This document shows, in pieces, positions 17,000 through 23,928 of a DNA stretch of 64,000 bases. Below the pieces are notes generated by a model that searched no databases, had not been told where the DNA came from, and saw nothing but the letters and a program-made list of their open reading frames with translations. Position numbers and translations under genes: made by a program. Positions within the stretch are counted from its first letter, which is position 1. Each line of letters begins with the position of its first letter. Source of the DNA: Methylocystis sp. (lineage in GTDB: Bacteria; Pseudomonadota; Alphaproteobacteria; Rhizobiales; Beijerinckiaceae); assembly GCA_002929055.1 (NCBI GenBank), contig PERY01000003.1, forward strand, positions 124,001 through 188,000, written 5' to 3'.

Positions 17000-17961
17000 A
17001 GAGAACCGCTCTGGCGCTCGTCCTGTCGACGTCGCTCGCCTCCCCCGCTCTCGCCTATACGGCGTACATCAGCAATGAGAAGGGCAATTCCATCACCGTC
17101 ATCGACACGGAAAAGATGGAGGCGACTGCGACGATCAAGGTCGGTCGGCGCCCGCGCGGCATTGCGCTCAACAAGGATGGCTCGGAACTCTACATCTGCG
17201 CCGGCGACGACGACGCCATTCAGGTGCTCGACACGAAGACCTTGAAGCTCACCGGCAAGCTGCCGTCCGGCCCCGATCCAGAGCTTCTCGCGCTCAGCCC
17301 GGGCGGCGAGACGATCTATGTTTCGAATGAAAACGACAATCTCGTCACGCTCATCGACGTGAAGCGCAAGGAGCAGATCGGCGACATTCCCGTCGGCGTC
17401 GAGCCCGAAGGCATGGCCGTCAGCCCGGATGGCAAGATTCTCGTGAATACGTCCGAAACGACGAATATGGCGCATCTCATCGACACGCAGACGAAGGCGA
17501 TCATCGCCAATATCCTCGTCGACGGTCGCCCGCGCTTCGCCGAGTTCAAGAAGGACGGCTCCGAGCTTTGGGTGTCGTCGGAAGTCGGCGGCACGGTCGC
17601 GATCATCGATCCGGCGAAGAAGGAACTGAAGCAGAAGATCAGCTTCGAAATACCCGGCATGTCCAAGGAGGCGATCCAGCCCATCGGCATTTCGATCACC
17701 GGCGACGGCAAGCGCGCCTTCGTCGCGCTCGGCCCCGCCAACCGCGTGGCGGTGATCGACGCCGAAACGAAGAAGATCGAAAAATATCTTCTCGTCGGCC
17801 AGCGCGTGTGGCATCTCGCCTTCACGCCGGACGAGAAATATCTCATCACAGCGAACGGTGTGTCGAACGACGTGTCGATCATCGACGTGGCGAATCTGAA
17901 GGTGCTCAAATCGATCCCCGTCGGCTCCTTCCCCTGGGGCGTGGTGGTGGCGCCCAAATGA
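16996..17961 (+). CDS. Secreted YVTN beta-propeller repeat protein of the PQQ/lut-type cluster
   Basis: A 321-residue exported protein with a signal peptide (to about residue 20) followed by seven-bladed-propeller repeats of the YVTN type, such as AYISNEKGNSITVIDTEK, IYVSNENDNLVTLIDVKR and LITANGVSNDVSIIDVAN. The family is known as a companion of the PQQ-associated ABC system; an exported protein of this kind occurs in the M. extorquens lut cluster. It probably acts in the periplasm as a binding or scaffold protein, but no activity is established. The ATG at 16996 overlaps the lutA-like stop by four bases. A start at 16984 would also be in frame. Confidence 0.85.
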   Translation: MKRTALALVLSTSLASPALAYTAYISNEKGNSITVIDTEKMEATATIKVGRRPRGIALNKDGSELYICAGDDDAIQVLDTKTLKLTGKLPSGPDPELLALSPGGETIYVSNENDNLVTLIDVKRKEQIGDIPVGVEPEGMAVSPDGKILVNTSETTNMAHLIDTQTKAIIANILVDGRPRFAEFKKDGSELWVSSEVGGTVAIIDPAKKELKQKISFEIPGMSKEAIQPIGISITGDGKRAFVALGPANRVAVIDAETKKIEKYLLVGQRVWHLAFTPDEKYLITANGVSNDVSIIDVANLKVLKSIPVGSFPWGVVVAPK

Positions 17962-17967
17962 GAATGT

Positions 17968-18050
17968 CGTCATTGCGAGCGAAGCGAAGCAATCCAGGGG
18001 CGGCAGCACGGCTCTGGATTGCTTCGTCGATAACGCTCCTCGCAATGACG
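17968..18050. repeat. Palindromic repeat, REP-like, copy 1
   Basis: The ends CGTCATTGCGAG and CTCGCAATGACG are exact inverted repeats, and internal arms built on GCAATCCAG and CTGGATTGC also pair, forming a long hairpin. A related copy lies at 25648-25729. It fills the gap between the beta-propeller gene and the ABC ATPase gene inside the lut-like operon. Repeats of this look are dispersed in many alphaproteobacterial genomes. It may stabilise or attenuate mRNA at this junction. Confidence 0.85.
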
Positions 18051-18064
18051 GCGGGAGCGCCGTC

Positions 18065-18805
18065 ATGACTGACGCTCTCTCCATCCGCGGTCTCTCGCAC
18101 TCTTACGGCGCGCGCAAAGCGCTCGATGATGTGAGCTTTTCCGTCGCGCCCGGCAGCTTCACCGTGCTGCTCGGGCTGAACGGCGCCGGCAAGAGCACGC
18201 TCTTCTCGCTTGTCACACGACTTTATGCGGCGCGCAGCGGCGAGATCGAGATCTTCGGCGCCAATGTCATGCGCGATCCCGGCCCGGCGCTGCGCGAACT
18301 CGGCGTCGTCTTTCAGGCGCGCACGCTCGATCTCGAACTCTCGCTGATGCAGAACCTTGTCTATCACGCGTCGCTGCATGGCATCGGCCCGCTGGAGGCG
18401 CGCCGTCTCGGACTCGCCGCGCTCACCCGCGCGGGGCTCGCCGAGCGCGCAAACGACAAGGCGCGCGCGCTCTCCGGCGGCCAGATGCGGCGGGTGGAAA
18501 TCGCCCGCGCCCTGCTTCACGCGCCAAAGCTTCTCCTTCTCGACGAGCCGACTGTTGGCCTGGACATCAAGGCGCGCGCCGATCTTCTTGCGCATGTGCG
18601 CGGCCTCGTGCGCGACGAGGGGCTCGGCGTGCTCTGGACGACGCATCTCATCGACGAGATCGCCGACGAGGATCAGGTGGTGATACTGCATCACGGCAAG
18701 GTGCTGACGATGGGCGTTGCGCGAGAGATCGTCGCGGCGCAGGGCGTCGAGAATATCGGCGCCGCCTTTTCATCCATCACCGGCGCCGAAAAGATATCCG
18801 CATGA
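18065..18805 (+). CDS. lutE: ABC transporter ATP-binding protein, LutE-like
   Basis: A 246-residue ABC ATPase. It has Walker A GLNGAGKST, signature ALSGGQMRRVEIARAL, Walker B LLLLDEPTVGLD and the switch His in WTTHLIDE. It fits the family of ATPases paired with PQQ-dependent dehydrogenase-associated ABC systems, which includes LutE. Its stop overlaps the permease start in ATGA. It energises the permease encoded next, probably for movement of a lanthanide, lanthanide chelate or related ligand at the inner membrane. Confidence 0.9.
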   Translation: MTDALSIRGLSHSYGARKALDDVSFSVAPGSFTVLLGLNGAGKSTLFSLVTRLYAARSGEIEIFGANVMRDPGPALRELGVVFQARTLDLELSLMQNLVYHASLHGIGPLEARRLGLAALTRAGLAERANDKARALSGGQMRRVEIARALLHAPKLLLLDEPTVGLDIKARADLLAHVRGLVRDEGLGVLWTTHLIDEIADEDQVVILHHGKVLTMGVAREIVAAQGVENIGAAFSSITGAEKISA

Positions 18806-19635
18806 GCGCGACAACGAAGGATTTGAAAGCGGGCTTCACCCCCCGCCAATATCTCATCTGCCTCTGGGGCGTGGTCTGGCGCGAGGGCTTGCGCTTCCTG
18901 CATCAGCGCGAGCGTTTCGTCTCGGCGCTGGTGCGCCCGCTCGTGTGGCTCTTCATCTTCGCGGCGGGGTTCCGGCAGGTGCTCGGCATTTCGATCATCC
19001 CGCCCTACGAAACCTATATCCTCTACGAGGTCTATATCGCGCCCGGCCTCATGGCGATGATCCAGCTCTTCAACGGCATGCAGTCCTCGCTCTCGATGGT
19101 CTACGACCGCGAGATGGGCAATATGCGTACATTGCTGGTTTCGCCCTTCCCGCGATGGTTCCTGCTCGGCGCCAAGCTTTTCGCCGGCGTCGCCGTGTCG
19201 ATCCTTCAGGTCTACGCTTTTTTGCTGATCGCGTATTTCTGGGAGATCGAGCCGCCGACGAAATGGGGCTATCTCACCGTGCTGCCCGCGCTGGCGCTCG
19301 CCGGCCTCATGCTCGGCGCGCTCGGCATGCTGCTGTCGTCGCTCATCAAGCAGCTCGAGAATTTCGCCGGCGTGATGAACTTCGTCATCTTCCCCATGTT
19401 CTTCGCGTCGAGCGCGCTCTATCCGCTCTGGCGCGTGAAAGAGTCGAGTCCCTGGCTCTATTACGCCTGCCTGGCGAATCCCTTCACGCATGCGGTGGAG
19501 CTGATCCGCTTCGCCTTTTATCAGCAGGTGGAATGGACCTCGCTGCTCGTCGTCGTCGCCTATACGAGCGTCTTTCTGGTCGCGGCGATGATTGCTTACG
19601 ATCCGGCGCGCGGGATGCTGATGCGGAAGGGCTAG
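18802..19635 (+). CDS. lutF: ABC-2 type permease, LutF-like
   Basis: A 277-residue inner-membrane protein with about six helices (around 47-65, 82-98, 125-150, 160-185, 190-210 and 245-265) and the ABC-2 permease pattern (LVRPLVWLFIFAAGFRQV, MVYDREMGNMRTLLVSPFPR). ABC-2 permeases are mostly exporters, yet this cluster also encodes a periplasmic binding protein, so the transport direction is unresolved. In M. extorquens the corresponding LutF is needed for lanthanide transport into the cytoplasm. It is the last gene of the cluster; its stop overlaps the convergent acetyltransferase gene by four bases. Confidence 0.88.
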   Translation: MSATTKDLKAGFTPRQYLICLWGVVWREGLRFLHQRERFVSALVRPLVWLFIFAAGFRQVLGISIIPPYETYILYEVYIAPGLMAMIQLFNGMQSSLSMVYDREMGNMRTLLVSPFPRWFLLGAKLFAGVAVSILQVYAFLLIAYFWEIEPPTKWGYLTVLPALALAGLMLGALGMLLSSLIKQLENFAGVMNFVIFPMFFASSALYPLWRVKESSPWLYYACLANPFTHAVELIRFAFYQQVEWTSLLVVVAYTSVFLVAAMIAYDPARGMLMRKG

Positions 19636-20945
19636 CCCAAGTGACGCGTCAGTAGCGACACGAGTGGAACGCTGACGCCGATGAGGGCGAGCGCAACGGC
19701 GAGCCTGCGGGCGTTTGCGCTCGCAGAGGCGATCTCTGCGCCGCTCCTTAGGAGCGCCTTGGCGCGCTCCCGAGCGGCGGAGGCGAGCCGCAGCCGGCCC
19801 GCGAGCGTCTCCGCTACGCCGGCCTGCGCGGAAAGCGCGAGGACATAGCGGCCGATCGGCTCCTCCTGGCGCCACACGCCTTCCTGCGCGATTTCCGTCT
19901 GAGCAAGCGAGTCGAGCCGCGCGATCTCGAAGCCTTCGCCGATGCATGCCGCGGTATGCGCGTCGAGCGTGAGGCCGGGCGCATGCCTTGCAAAGGCTGG
20001 GTCATAGGCGGCCTTGAATGCGTAGGCGACATTCTGGGACTCGAGATCGAGCGCCATTGCGATCGGGCGGCCGTCGAGCGTCAGCGAGCGAATGCGAACC
20101 TTCGGCGCGCCATCCGCGCCGCCAAACGCCTCATAAGCGAAATTGAGCGTCTCTTCCTTGCTGAGCAGCGCGGTCGCCGCCTCGCCCTTCCAGCCAAGGC
20201 CCTCCATCCGCAGGAAGGCCTCGAGCGCCTCGCGGCCGCCAGGCTTATGCGCCAGAACGTCCTCAAAACCCACCGTTCCGACATCGCTGAGGCGGCGCAT
20301 CCGCCGCTCGGTGTTCGAGCGACGGTTTTTTCGCACATAGGTGCGGGCATAGCAGTCGCCGCTCGCGCCGGGCTCCGGCTCGATCGCCGGCCGGCGCAGA
20401 CCGTCGACACGCGCCAGCTCAAGGCCCTCGGCGGCGGCGATGTCGTTCAGAACCGAAACAAAGCCGCGCTTCTCGGCAAGGTAGGGGAAAAGCAGCGACG
20501 GGCGGCCCTCCTGCGCAAGGAAGCACAGAAGCGCTTTCAGGATCTCGGGGGCGTCCTCGCGCCGGACCAACGGGTGCGTGAGCGAAGTGTATGGATTGAC
20601 GAAGAGTCGAAGGCCCTTGCCGGAGAGGCCTTCCAATAGTCCGAGCGGCTCCAGCGGCGCCAAAGCCGCAAGCGCGCCATTTCGCGACTGGTCACGCACG
20701 ACAAGCACCGGTATCGGCCGCCCGGCGCGCAGGCGCCTTTCCGCCGCAACAAGAATGTTTGGACCGTAAAGTGGGTTGGGTTCGATAGCCGTATCGGCGA
20801 GTTCGCGCCAGCTCGCGCGCTCCTCGGCGAGCCGACCCGCGGTCGTCCAACTGGCGATATAGCGCTTGGGGAGACTTGCGGCGTCCGATCGGCGTGCATG
20901 AGAAGTAGCCATAGTGACGCCGACCGCAGAGAAATGAGCGATCAT
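19632..20945 (-). CDS. GNAT-family acetyltransferase, CelD/BioF2-like, with C-terminal membrane helix
   Basis: A 437-residue protein with the BioF2-like (Acetyltransf_6) GNAT fold also found in CelD of cellulose clusters and in FemAB-like enzymes. Characteristic parts are YVRKNRRSNTERRMRRL, the MEGLGWKGEAATALL segment and the acyl-CoA-binding region GRPIAMALDLES with AYDPAFARHAPG. A hydrophobic stretch near residues 412-432 suggests membrane attachment. The substrate is unknown; an envelope polysaccharide or lipid is plausible. The start at 20945 is tentative because no ribosome-binding site is clear. MATSHARR at 20912 is the alternative. Confidence 0.75.
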   Translation of the reverse strand: MIAHFSAVGVTMATSHARRSDAASLPKRYIASWTTAGRLAEERASWRELADTAIEPNPLYGPNILVAAERRLRAGRPIPVLVVRDQSRNGALAALAPLEPLGLLEGLSGKGLRLFVNPYTSLTHPLVRREDAPEILKALLCFLAQEGRPSLLFPYLAEKRGFVSVLNDIAAAEGLELARVDGLRRPAIEPEPGASGDCYARTYVRKNRRSNTERRMRRLSDVGTVGFEDVLAHKPGGREALEAFLRMEGLGWKGEAATALLSKEETLNFAYEAFGGADGAPKVRIRSLTLDGRPIAMALDLESQNVAYAFKAAYDPAFARHAPGLTLDAHTAACIGEGFEIARLDSLAQTEIAQEGVWRQEEPIGRYVLALSAQAGVAETLAGRLRLASAARERAKALLRSGAEIASASANARRLAVALALIGVSVPLVSLLTRHLG

Positions 20946-21007
20946 CGAGGTTTATTGAAGAGTCGTGAATACAAACTTAAGTTTGGCGAGAGGCGCAGCG
21001 TGGGCGC

Positions 21008-21928
21008 TCACCTCTTTCCTTTGGTCTTTGCAGCCGCTTCCTCGGCCGCGGCCGCCTCGGCATAGCCCTCGGGAAGCTTCACGCCGGCGGCGAGCTGGGC
21101 GCCGAGAGCGATGGCCCGTGCTTCGGTCAGGCGCAGGGCGCAATAGCCGAACTCGGATTCCTTGAAGTAGGAACGGCACACCTCTTCCCGCCACGAGGAA
21201 AAGCTCGCCTGCTTCTCCACGACGAAATCGCGGATGAGCTTCTCTTTCTTGTTGCGATCGTAAAGCACCCGAAAATCCGAGCGCACGGTTTTTTCCACCT
21301 TGGCGCGGGCGCCGAGCATTTCCTCGGCCTTCTTGGGGTCGAACTCGGATTCCTGCATGCCCCACAGGCCGCTCGGGTCGGCGCGGCAATCGGCCTCTTT
21401 GAGTTCGCAGGCCTTGCCATCGTTCGTGACGAGGATCGCGCCGTCGAGAACGTCGAGGGTGAAGGCGCAGGCGGGGAAAGAAATCTGGTAGCGCCGCAGG
21501 CCGGAGCCGCTGTCACGGGTGGTAAGTTTGAGAGGCATTCCGGCGACCTCCACCCGGCAGGCCTCGCCAGACCGCGTGAGCCGGTCGCCCGCAAGGGACA
21601 GCTTGGCCACCTGCAGATCAGCGCCATCGCGGGAGAATTCTATCGCGCTGCCGTTGCCGTCGAGCTTGAGCGTCTTGCCGACGACCGTGTCCTCGGACGG
21701 GGCCTTGGGCATGACGGCATGGCCGCTCGATTCCCCCATCTCGCCACTGGTGACGCGCTTCTTCTTCGGCTTCGGCGCGCCGCTCGGGCCCGTGACCGTG
21801 CCCTCCGGTGTCGGCGCGACCGCTCCCGGCAACGACATCTGTGCGCGCGCCGGTGTTCCGATCATCAGATAAAGCGCAAGACCGGATGCGGCCGCCGCCC
21901 AAAAAATTGCGCTCGACGTAGTCGGCAA
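21008..21928 (-). CDS. Exported conserved hypothetical protein
   Basis: A 306-residue protein with an N-terminal signal or anchor segment (AIFWAAAASGLALYLMIGTPARA), then a low-complexity Pro/Lys linker (about 40-60). A compact domain contains Cys in SGEACRVE, FPACAFTL, GKACELKEADCRAD, EEVCRSYF and FGYCALRL. The Cys content and signal sequence suggest a disulfide-bonded periplasmic protein. The Ala/Glu-rich C-terminus is probably disordered. I do not recognise a family with a known activity. It lies downstream of infC on the same strand but 52 bp away, so co-transcription is possible and no functional link is implied. Confidence 0.7.
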   Translation of the reverse strand: MPTTSSAIFWAAAASGLALYLMIGTPARAQMSLPGAVAPTPEGTVTGPSGAPKPKKKRVTSGEMGESSGHAVMPKAPSEDTVVGKTLKLDGNGSAIEFSRDGADLQVAKLSLAGDRLTRSGEACRVEVAGMPLKLTTRDSGSGLRRYQISFPACAFTLDVLDGAILVTNDGKACELKEADCRADPSGLWGMQESEFDPKKAEEMLGARAKVEKTVRSDFRVLYDRNKKEKLIRDFVVEKQASFSSWREEVCRSYFKESEFGYCALRLTEARAIALGAQLAAGVKLPEGYAEAAAAEEAAAKTKGKR

Positions 21929-21979
21929 GGCCCCAGCCCCTTCCCAAAGACCCCCGGCGTCGCCGCGGGCGAAACGCCC

Positions 21980-22519
21980 TCAGCGCGGCGCCAGAACCAT
22001 GACCATCTGCCGGCCTTCCATGGACGGCTCGAGCTCGACCTTGGCGACCGTCGCGGTCTCGGCCTTAACCCGCGTCATCAGGCGGTAGCCAATGTCCTGA
22101 TGCGCGATCTCACGCCCGCGGAAACGCAGGGTCACCTTGACCTTGTCGCCTTCCTCGAAGAAGCGAAGGACCGCCTTCATCTTCACGCCATAGTCATGCT
22201 CGTCGATGCCGGGACGCAGCTTGATTTCCTTGACCTCGACTACCTTCTGCTTCTTGCGGGCCTCGGCGGCCTTCTTCTGCTCGGCGAAGCGGAAACGCCC
22301 GTAGTCGAGGATCTTGCAGACGGGAGGGACGGAATTCGGCGCGATTTCGACAAGGTCGAGCCCCGCCTGCTCGGCTATCCCCAGGGCGTCCGGCAATTGG
22401 ACGACGCCATGATTCTTGCCTTCGGAATCGATCAGTTGCACTTCACGCGCGCGAATTTCACGATTGGTGCGCGGTCCTTCTTTCTGGGGAGCCGCGGTGC
22501 TCTTCATTGGCCTGCGAAT
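21980..22519 (-). CDS. infC: Translation initiation factor IF-3, AUU start
   Basis: IF-3 binds the 30S subunit, blocks premature 50S joining and proofreads start codons. The N-domain (about 15-85, with GPRTNREIR and [20 protein letters not shown]), lysine-rich linker and C-domain ([15 protein letters not shown]) are all typical. The start is set at an in-frame ATT at 22519. It is eight bases downstream of AAGGAG (22528-22533), and it gives MRRPMKS, matching the common alphaproteobacterial N-terminus. The ATG at 22507 is 20 bases from that SD, too far. AUU is the known infC start codon in E. coli and lets IF-3 repress its own synthesis. This gives 179 residues. Confidence 0.93.
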   Translation of the reverse strand: MRRPMKSTAAPQKEGPRTNREIRAREVQLIDSEGKNHGVVQLPDALGIAEQAGLDLVEIAPNSVPPVCKILDYGRFRFAEQKKAAEARKKQKVVEVKEIKLRPGIDEHDYGVKMKAVLRFFEEGDKVKVTLRFRGREIAHQDIGYRLMTRVKAETATVAKVELEPSMEGRQMVMVLAPR

Positions 22520-22527
22520 GGATCAAT

Positions 22528-22533
22528 CTCCTT
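22528..22533 (-). promoter_or_regulatory. Ribosome-binding site that fixes the infC AUU start
   Basis: AAGGAG on the minus strand, eight bases before ATT at 22519-22517. The only ATG of the frame is 12 bases further downstream and badly placed. This spacing is the main reason for choosing the rare start codon. Confidence 0.85.
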
Positions 22534-22692
22534 AAAGAGGCCGAGCGGGTCGGCCTTATGATGGCGTCGGGCACACGGCGCGTGAAAGGCGCTGCCGGGC
22601 GGAGTCCGAATTTTGGGACAGATTCCCATTCCCGCGCAACAAGTCAACTATCGAAAGCCGACTATAGAGCATTATTCACGCCAAAGCGCGCG

Positions 22693-23565
22693 TCATAGGA
22701 AATCATCGATGAGCGCAACGACCTCCGTGGGGGCGGTCTCTGGCGAGAAGTGGCTCACGCCCGGAAGCCTTGCGATATGCAGATTCGTGACGTAGCGATC
22801 CGTTCCGTCGAGGCAGGCCTCGCCCAGGGCGACGTCCGCGAGCCCCCAGATGATCAGGGTCGGCGTCTCCAGGGGGCGACCCAGATCATTGGCCGCCAGC
22901 AGATCAGCCCCCGCCGCGCGATACCAGTTCAGCATGGCGGTAGCTGCGCCCGGGGAGGCGGCGTTCCGCCGATAGACATCCAGGACCGACGAGGGGATCG
23001 CGCCCGCGCCGCCGCCGGCCATGCGGATCATGAGGCCGGTCAGATACCCCCCGCCTACCGAGAGGAGCCAATCGGGCAGCGCTGGAATCTGGAAGATGGC
23101 GGCATATGACGAGCGCAGCTTCTGGGCGAGGCCGCCCAGCGCGCGCCGGAAGGAGAGCGGATGCGGAATGTTGATGATGACCAGCCGCGCGAGCGGCCGC
23201 AGGCGGCGGATCGCGAAAACCCAGGCGACAAAGCCGCCCCAGTCGTGGCCGATGAGGGTGATTGATGTGGCGCCAGAGGCGTCGATCAGTCCGGCCACGT
23301 CTCCGGTCAGCGCCTCGAGCGAATAATTTTCCTTGCCTTCGGGGCGGCTCGACGCCCCGTAGCCCCGCTGATTGACGGCCCAGACGCGGTAGCCCTTGGC
23401 GACGAGCGGCGCGACCAGATGGCGCCAGACCACGGCGTGCTGGGGAAAGCCGTGGAGCAGCAGCGCGAGCTTCTCCCCCTCCCCGGCCTCGAACACCTCG
23501 AATTCGAGCCCATTGGCCGGCACGATGATCCGGCGGGCGCCGAGAAGGGCCTCGGGGCTGGTCAA
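22693..23565 (-). CDS. Alpha/beta hydrolase, epoxide-hydrolase-like
   Basis: A 290-residue alpha/beta hydrolase. The oxyanion motif is HGFPQHAVVW (about 38-47), the nucleophile elbow is GHDWGG with Asp108, and the catalytic His lies in LPGVSHFSPE near residue 270. An Asp nucleophile in GHDWGG is typical of epoxide hydrolases and haloalkane dehalogenases rather than esterases. The best start is TTG at 23565, which overlaps the stop of the FmdB gene in TTGA; a GTG about 36 bases later is possible. In a methanotroph, epoxides made by methane monooxygenase from alkenes could be substrates; this is speculative. Confidence 0.8.
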   Translation of the reverse strand: MTSPEALLGARRIIVPANGLEFEVFEAGEGEKLALLLHGFPQHAVVWRHLVAPLVAKGYRVWAVNQRGYGASSRPEGKENYSLEALTGDVAGLIDASGATSITLIGHDWGGFVAWVFAIRRLRPLARLVIINIPHPLSFRRALGGLAQKLRSSYAAIFQIPALPDWLLSVGGGYLTGLMIRMAGGGAGAIPSSVLDVYRRNAASPGAATAMLNWYRAAGADLLAANDLGRPLETPTLIIWGLADVALGEACLDGTDRYVTNLHIARLPGVSHFSPETAPTEVVALIDDFL

Positions 23566-23780
23566 CTGGCCAACGCCGGGCAACTCGGACAGGGCGCTCC
23601 GCCAGACATGGCCCCGCAGGTCTCGCCCGCATCGCCGCCGGCGGCGGGCCGCGCGATCAGCGCGAGCTGGCGCTCCACATGGGCGCTCCCGCAAGCAGGA
23701 CATTCCGGCGTCTCCTCGAAACGGGCGAGCGTCTCGAAGTCTTGGGCGCAATCCTGGCAATGAAAGGCGTAAAGGGGCAT
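23562..23780 (-). CDS. FmdB-family zinc-ribbon protein
   Basis: A 72-residue protein of the FmdB putative regulatory family. It has the typical MPLYAFHCQDCAQDFE opening, with one CxxC (residues 8-11) and a second CPAC knuckle that together bind zinc. The C-terminal third, with further Cys, is variable in the family. The name derives from a formamidase operon in Methylophilus; a DNA- or protein-binding role is assumed but not shown. It is upstream of, and overlaps, the hydrolase gene, so the two are probably one operon. Confidence 0.85.
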   Translation of the reverse strand: MPLYAFHCQDCAQDFETLARFEETPECPACGSAHVERQLALIARPAAGGDAGETCGAMSGGAPCPSCPALAS

Positions 23781-23928
23781 GGGCCTCGTCCGTTGAAGCG
23801 ATCAGGCCAATCTACCGCCTTCGACGAGTTGCGGAAAGCGCGGCTTCACGTCGCGCCCGCGCGCGGCGTCGCGCGAAAGAGGCCGAGGCGCACTAGATTG
23901 AGGCGACGATTCGTTTGCCGAGGCTGAA

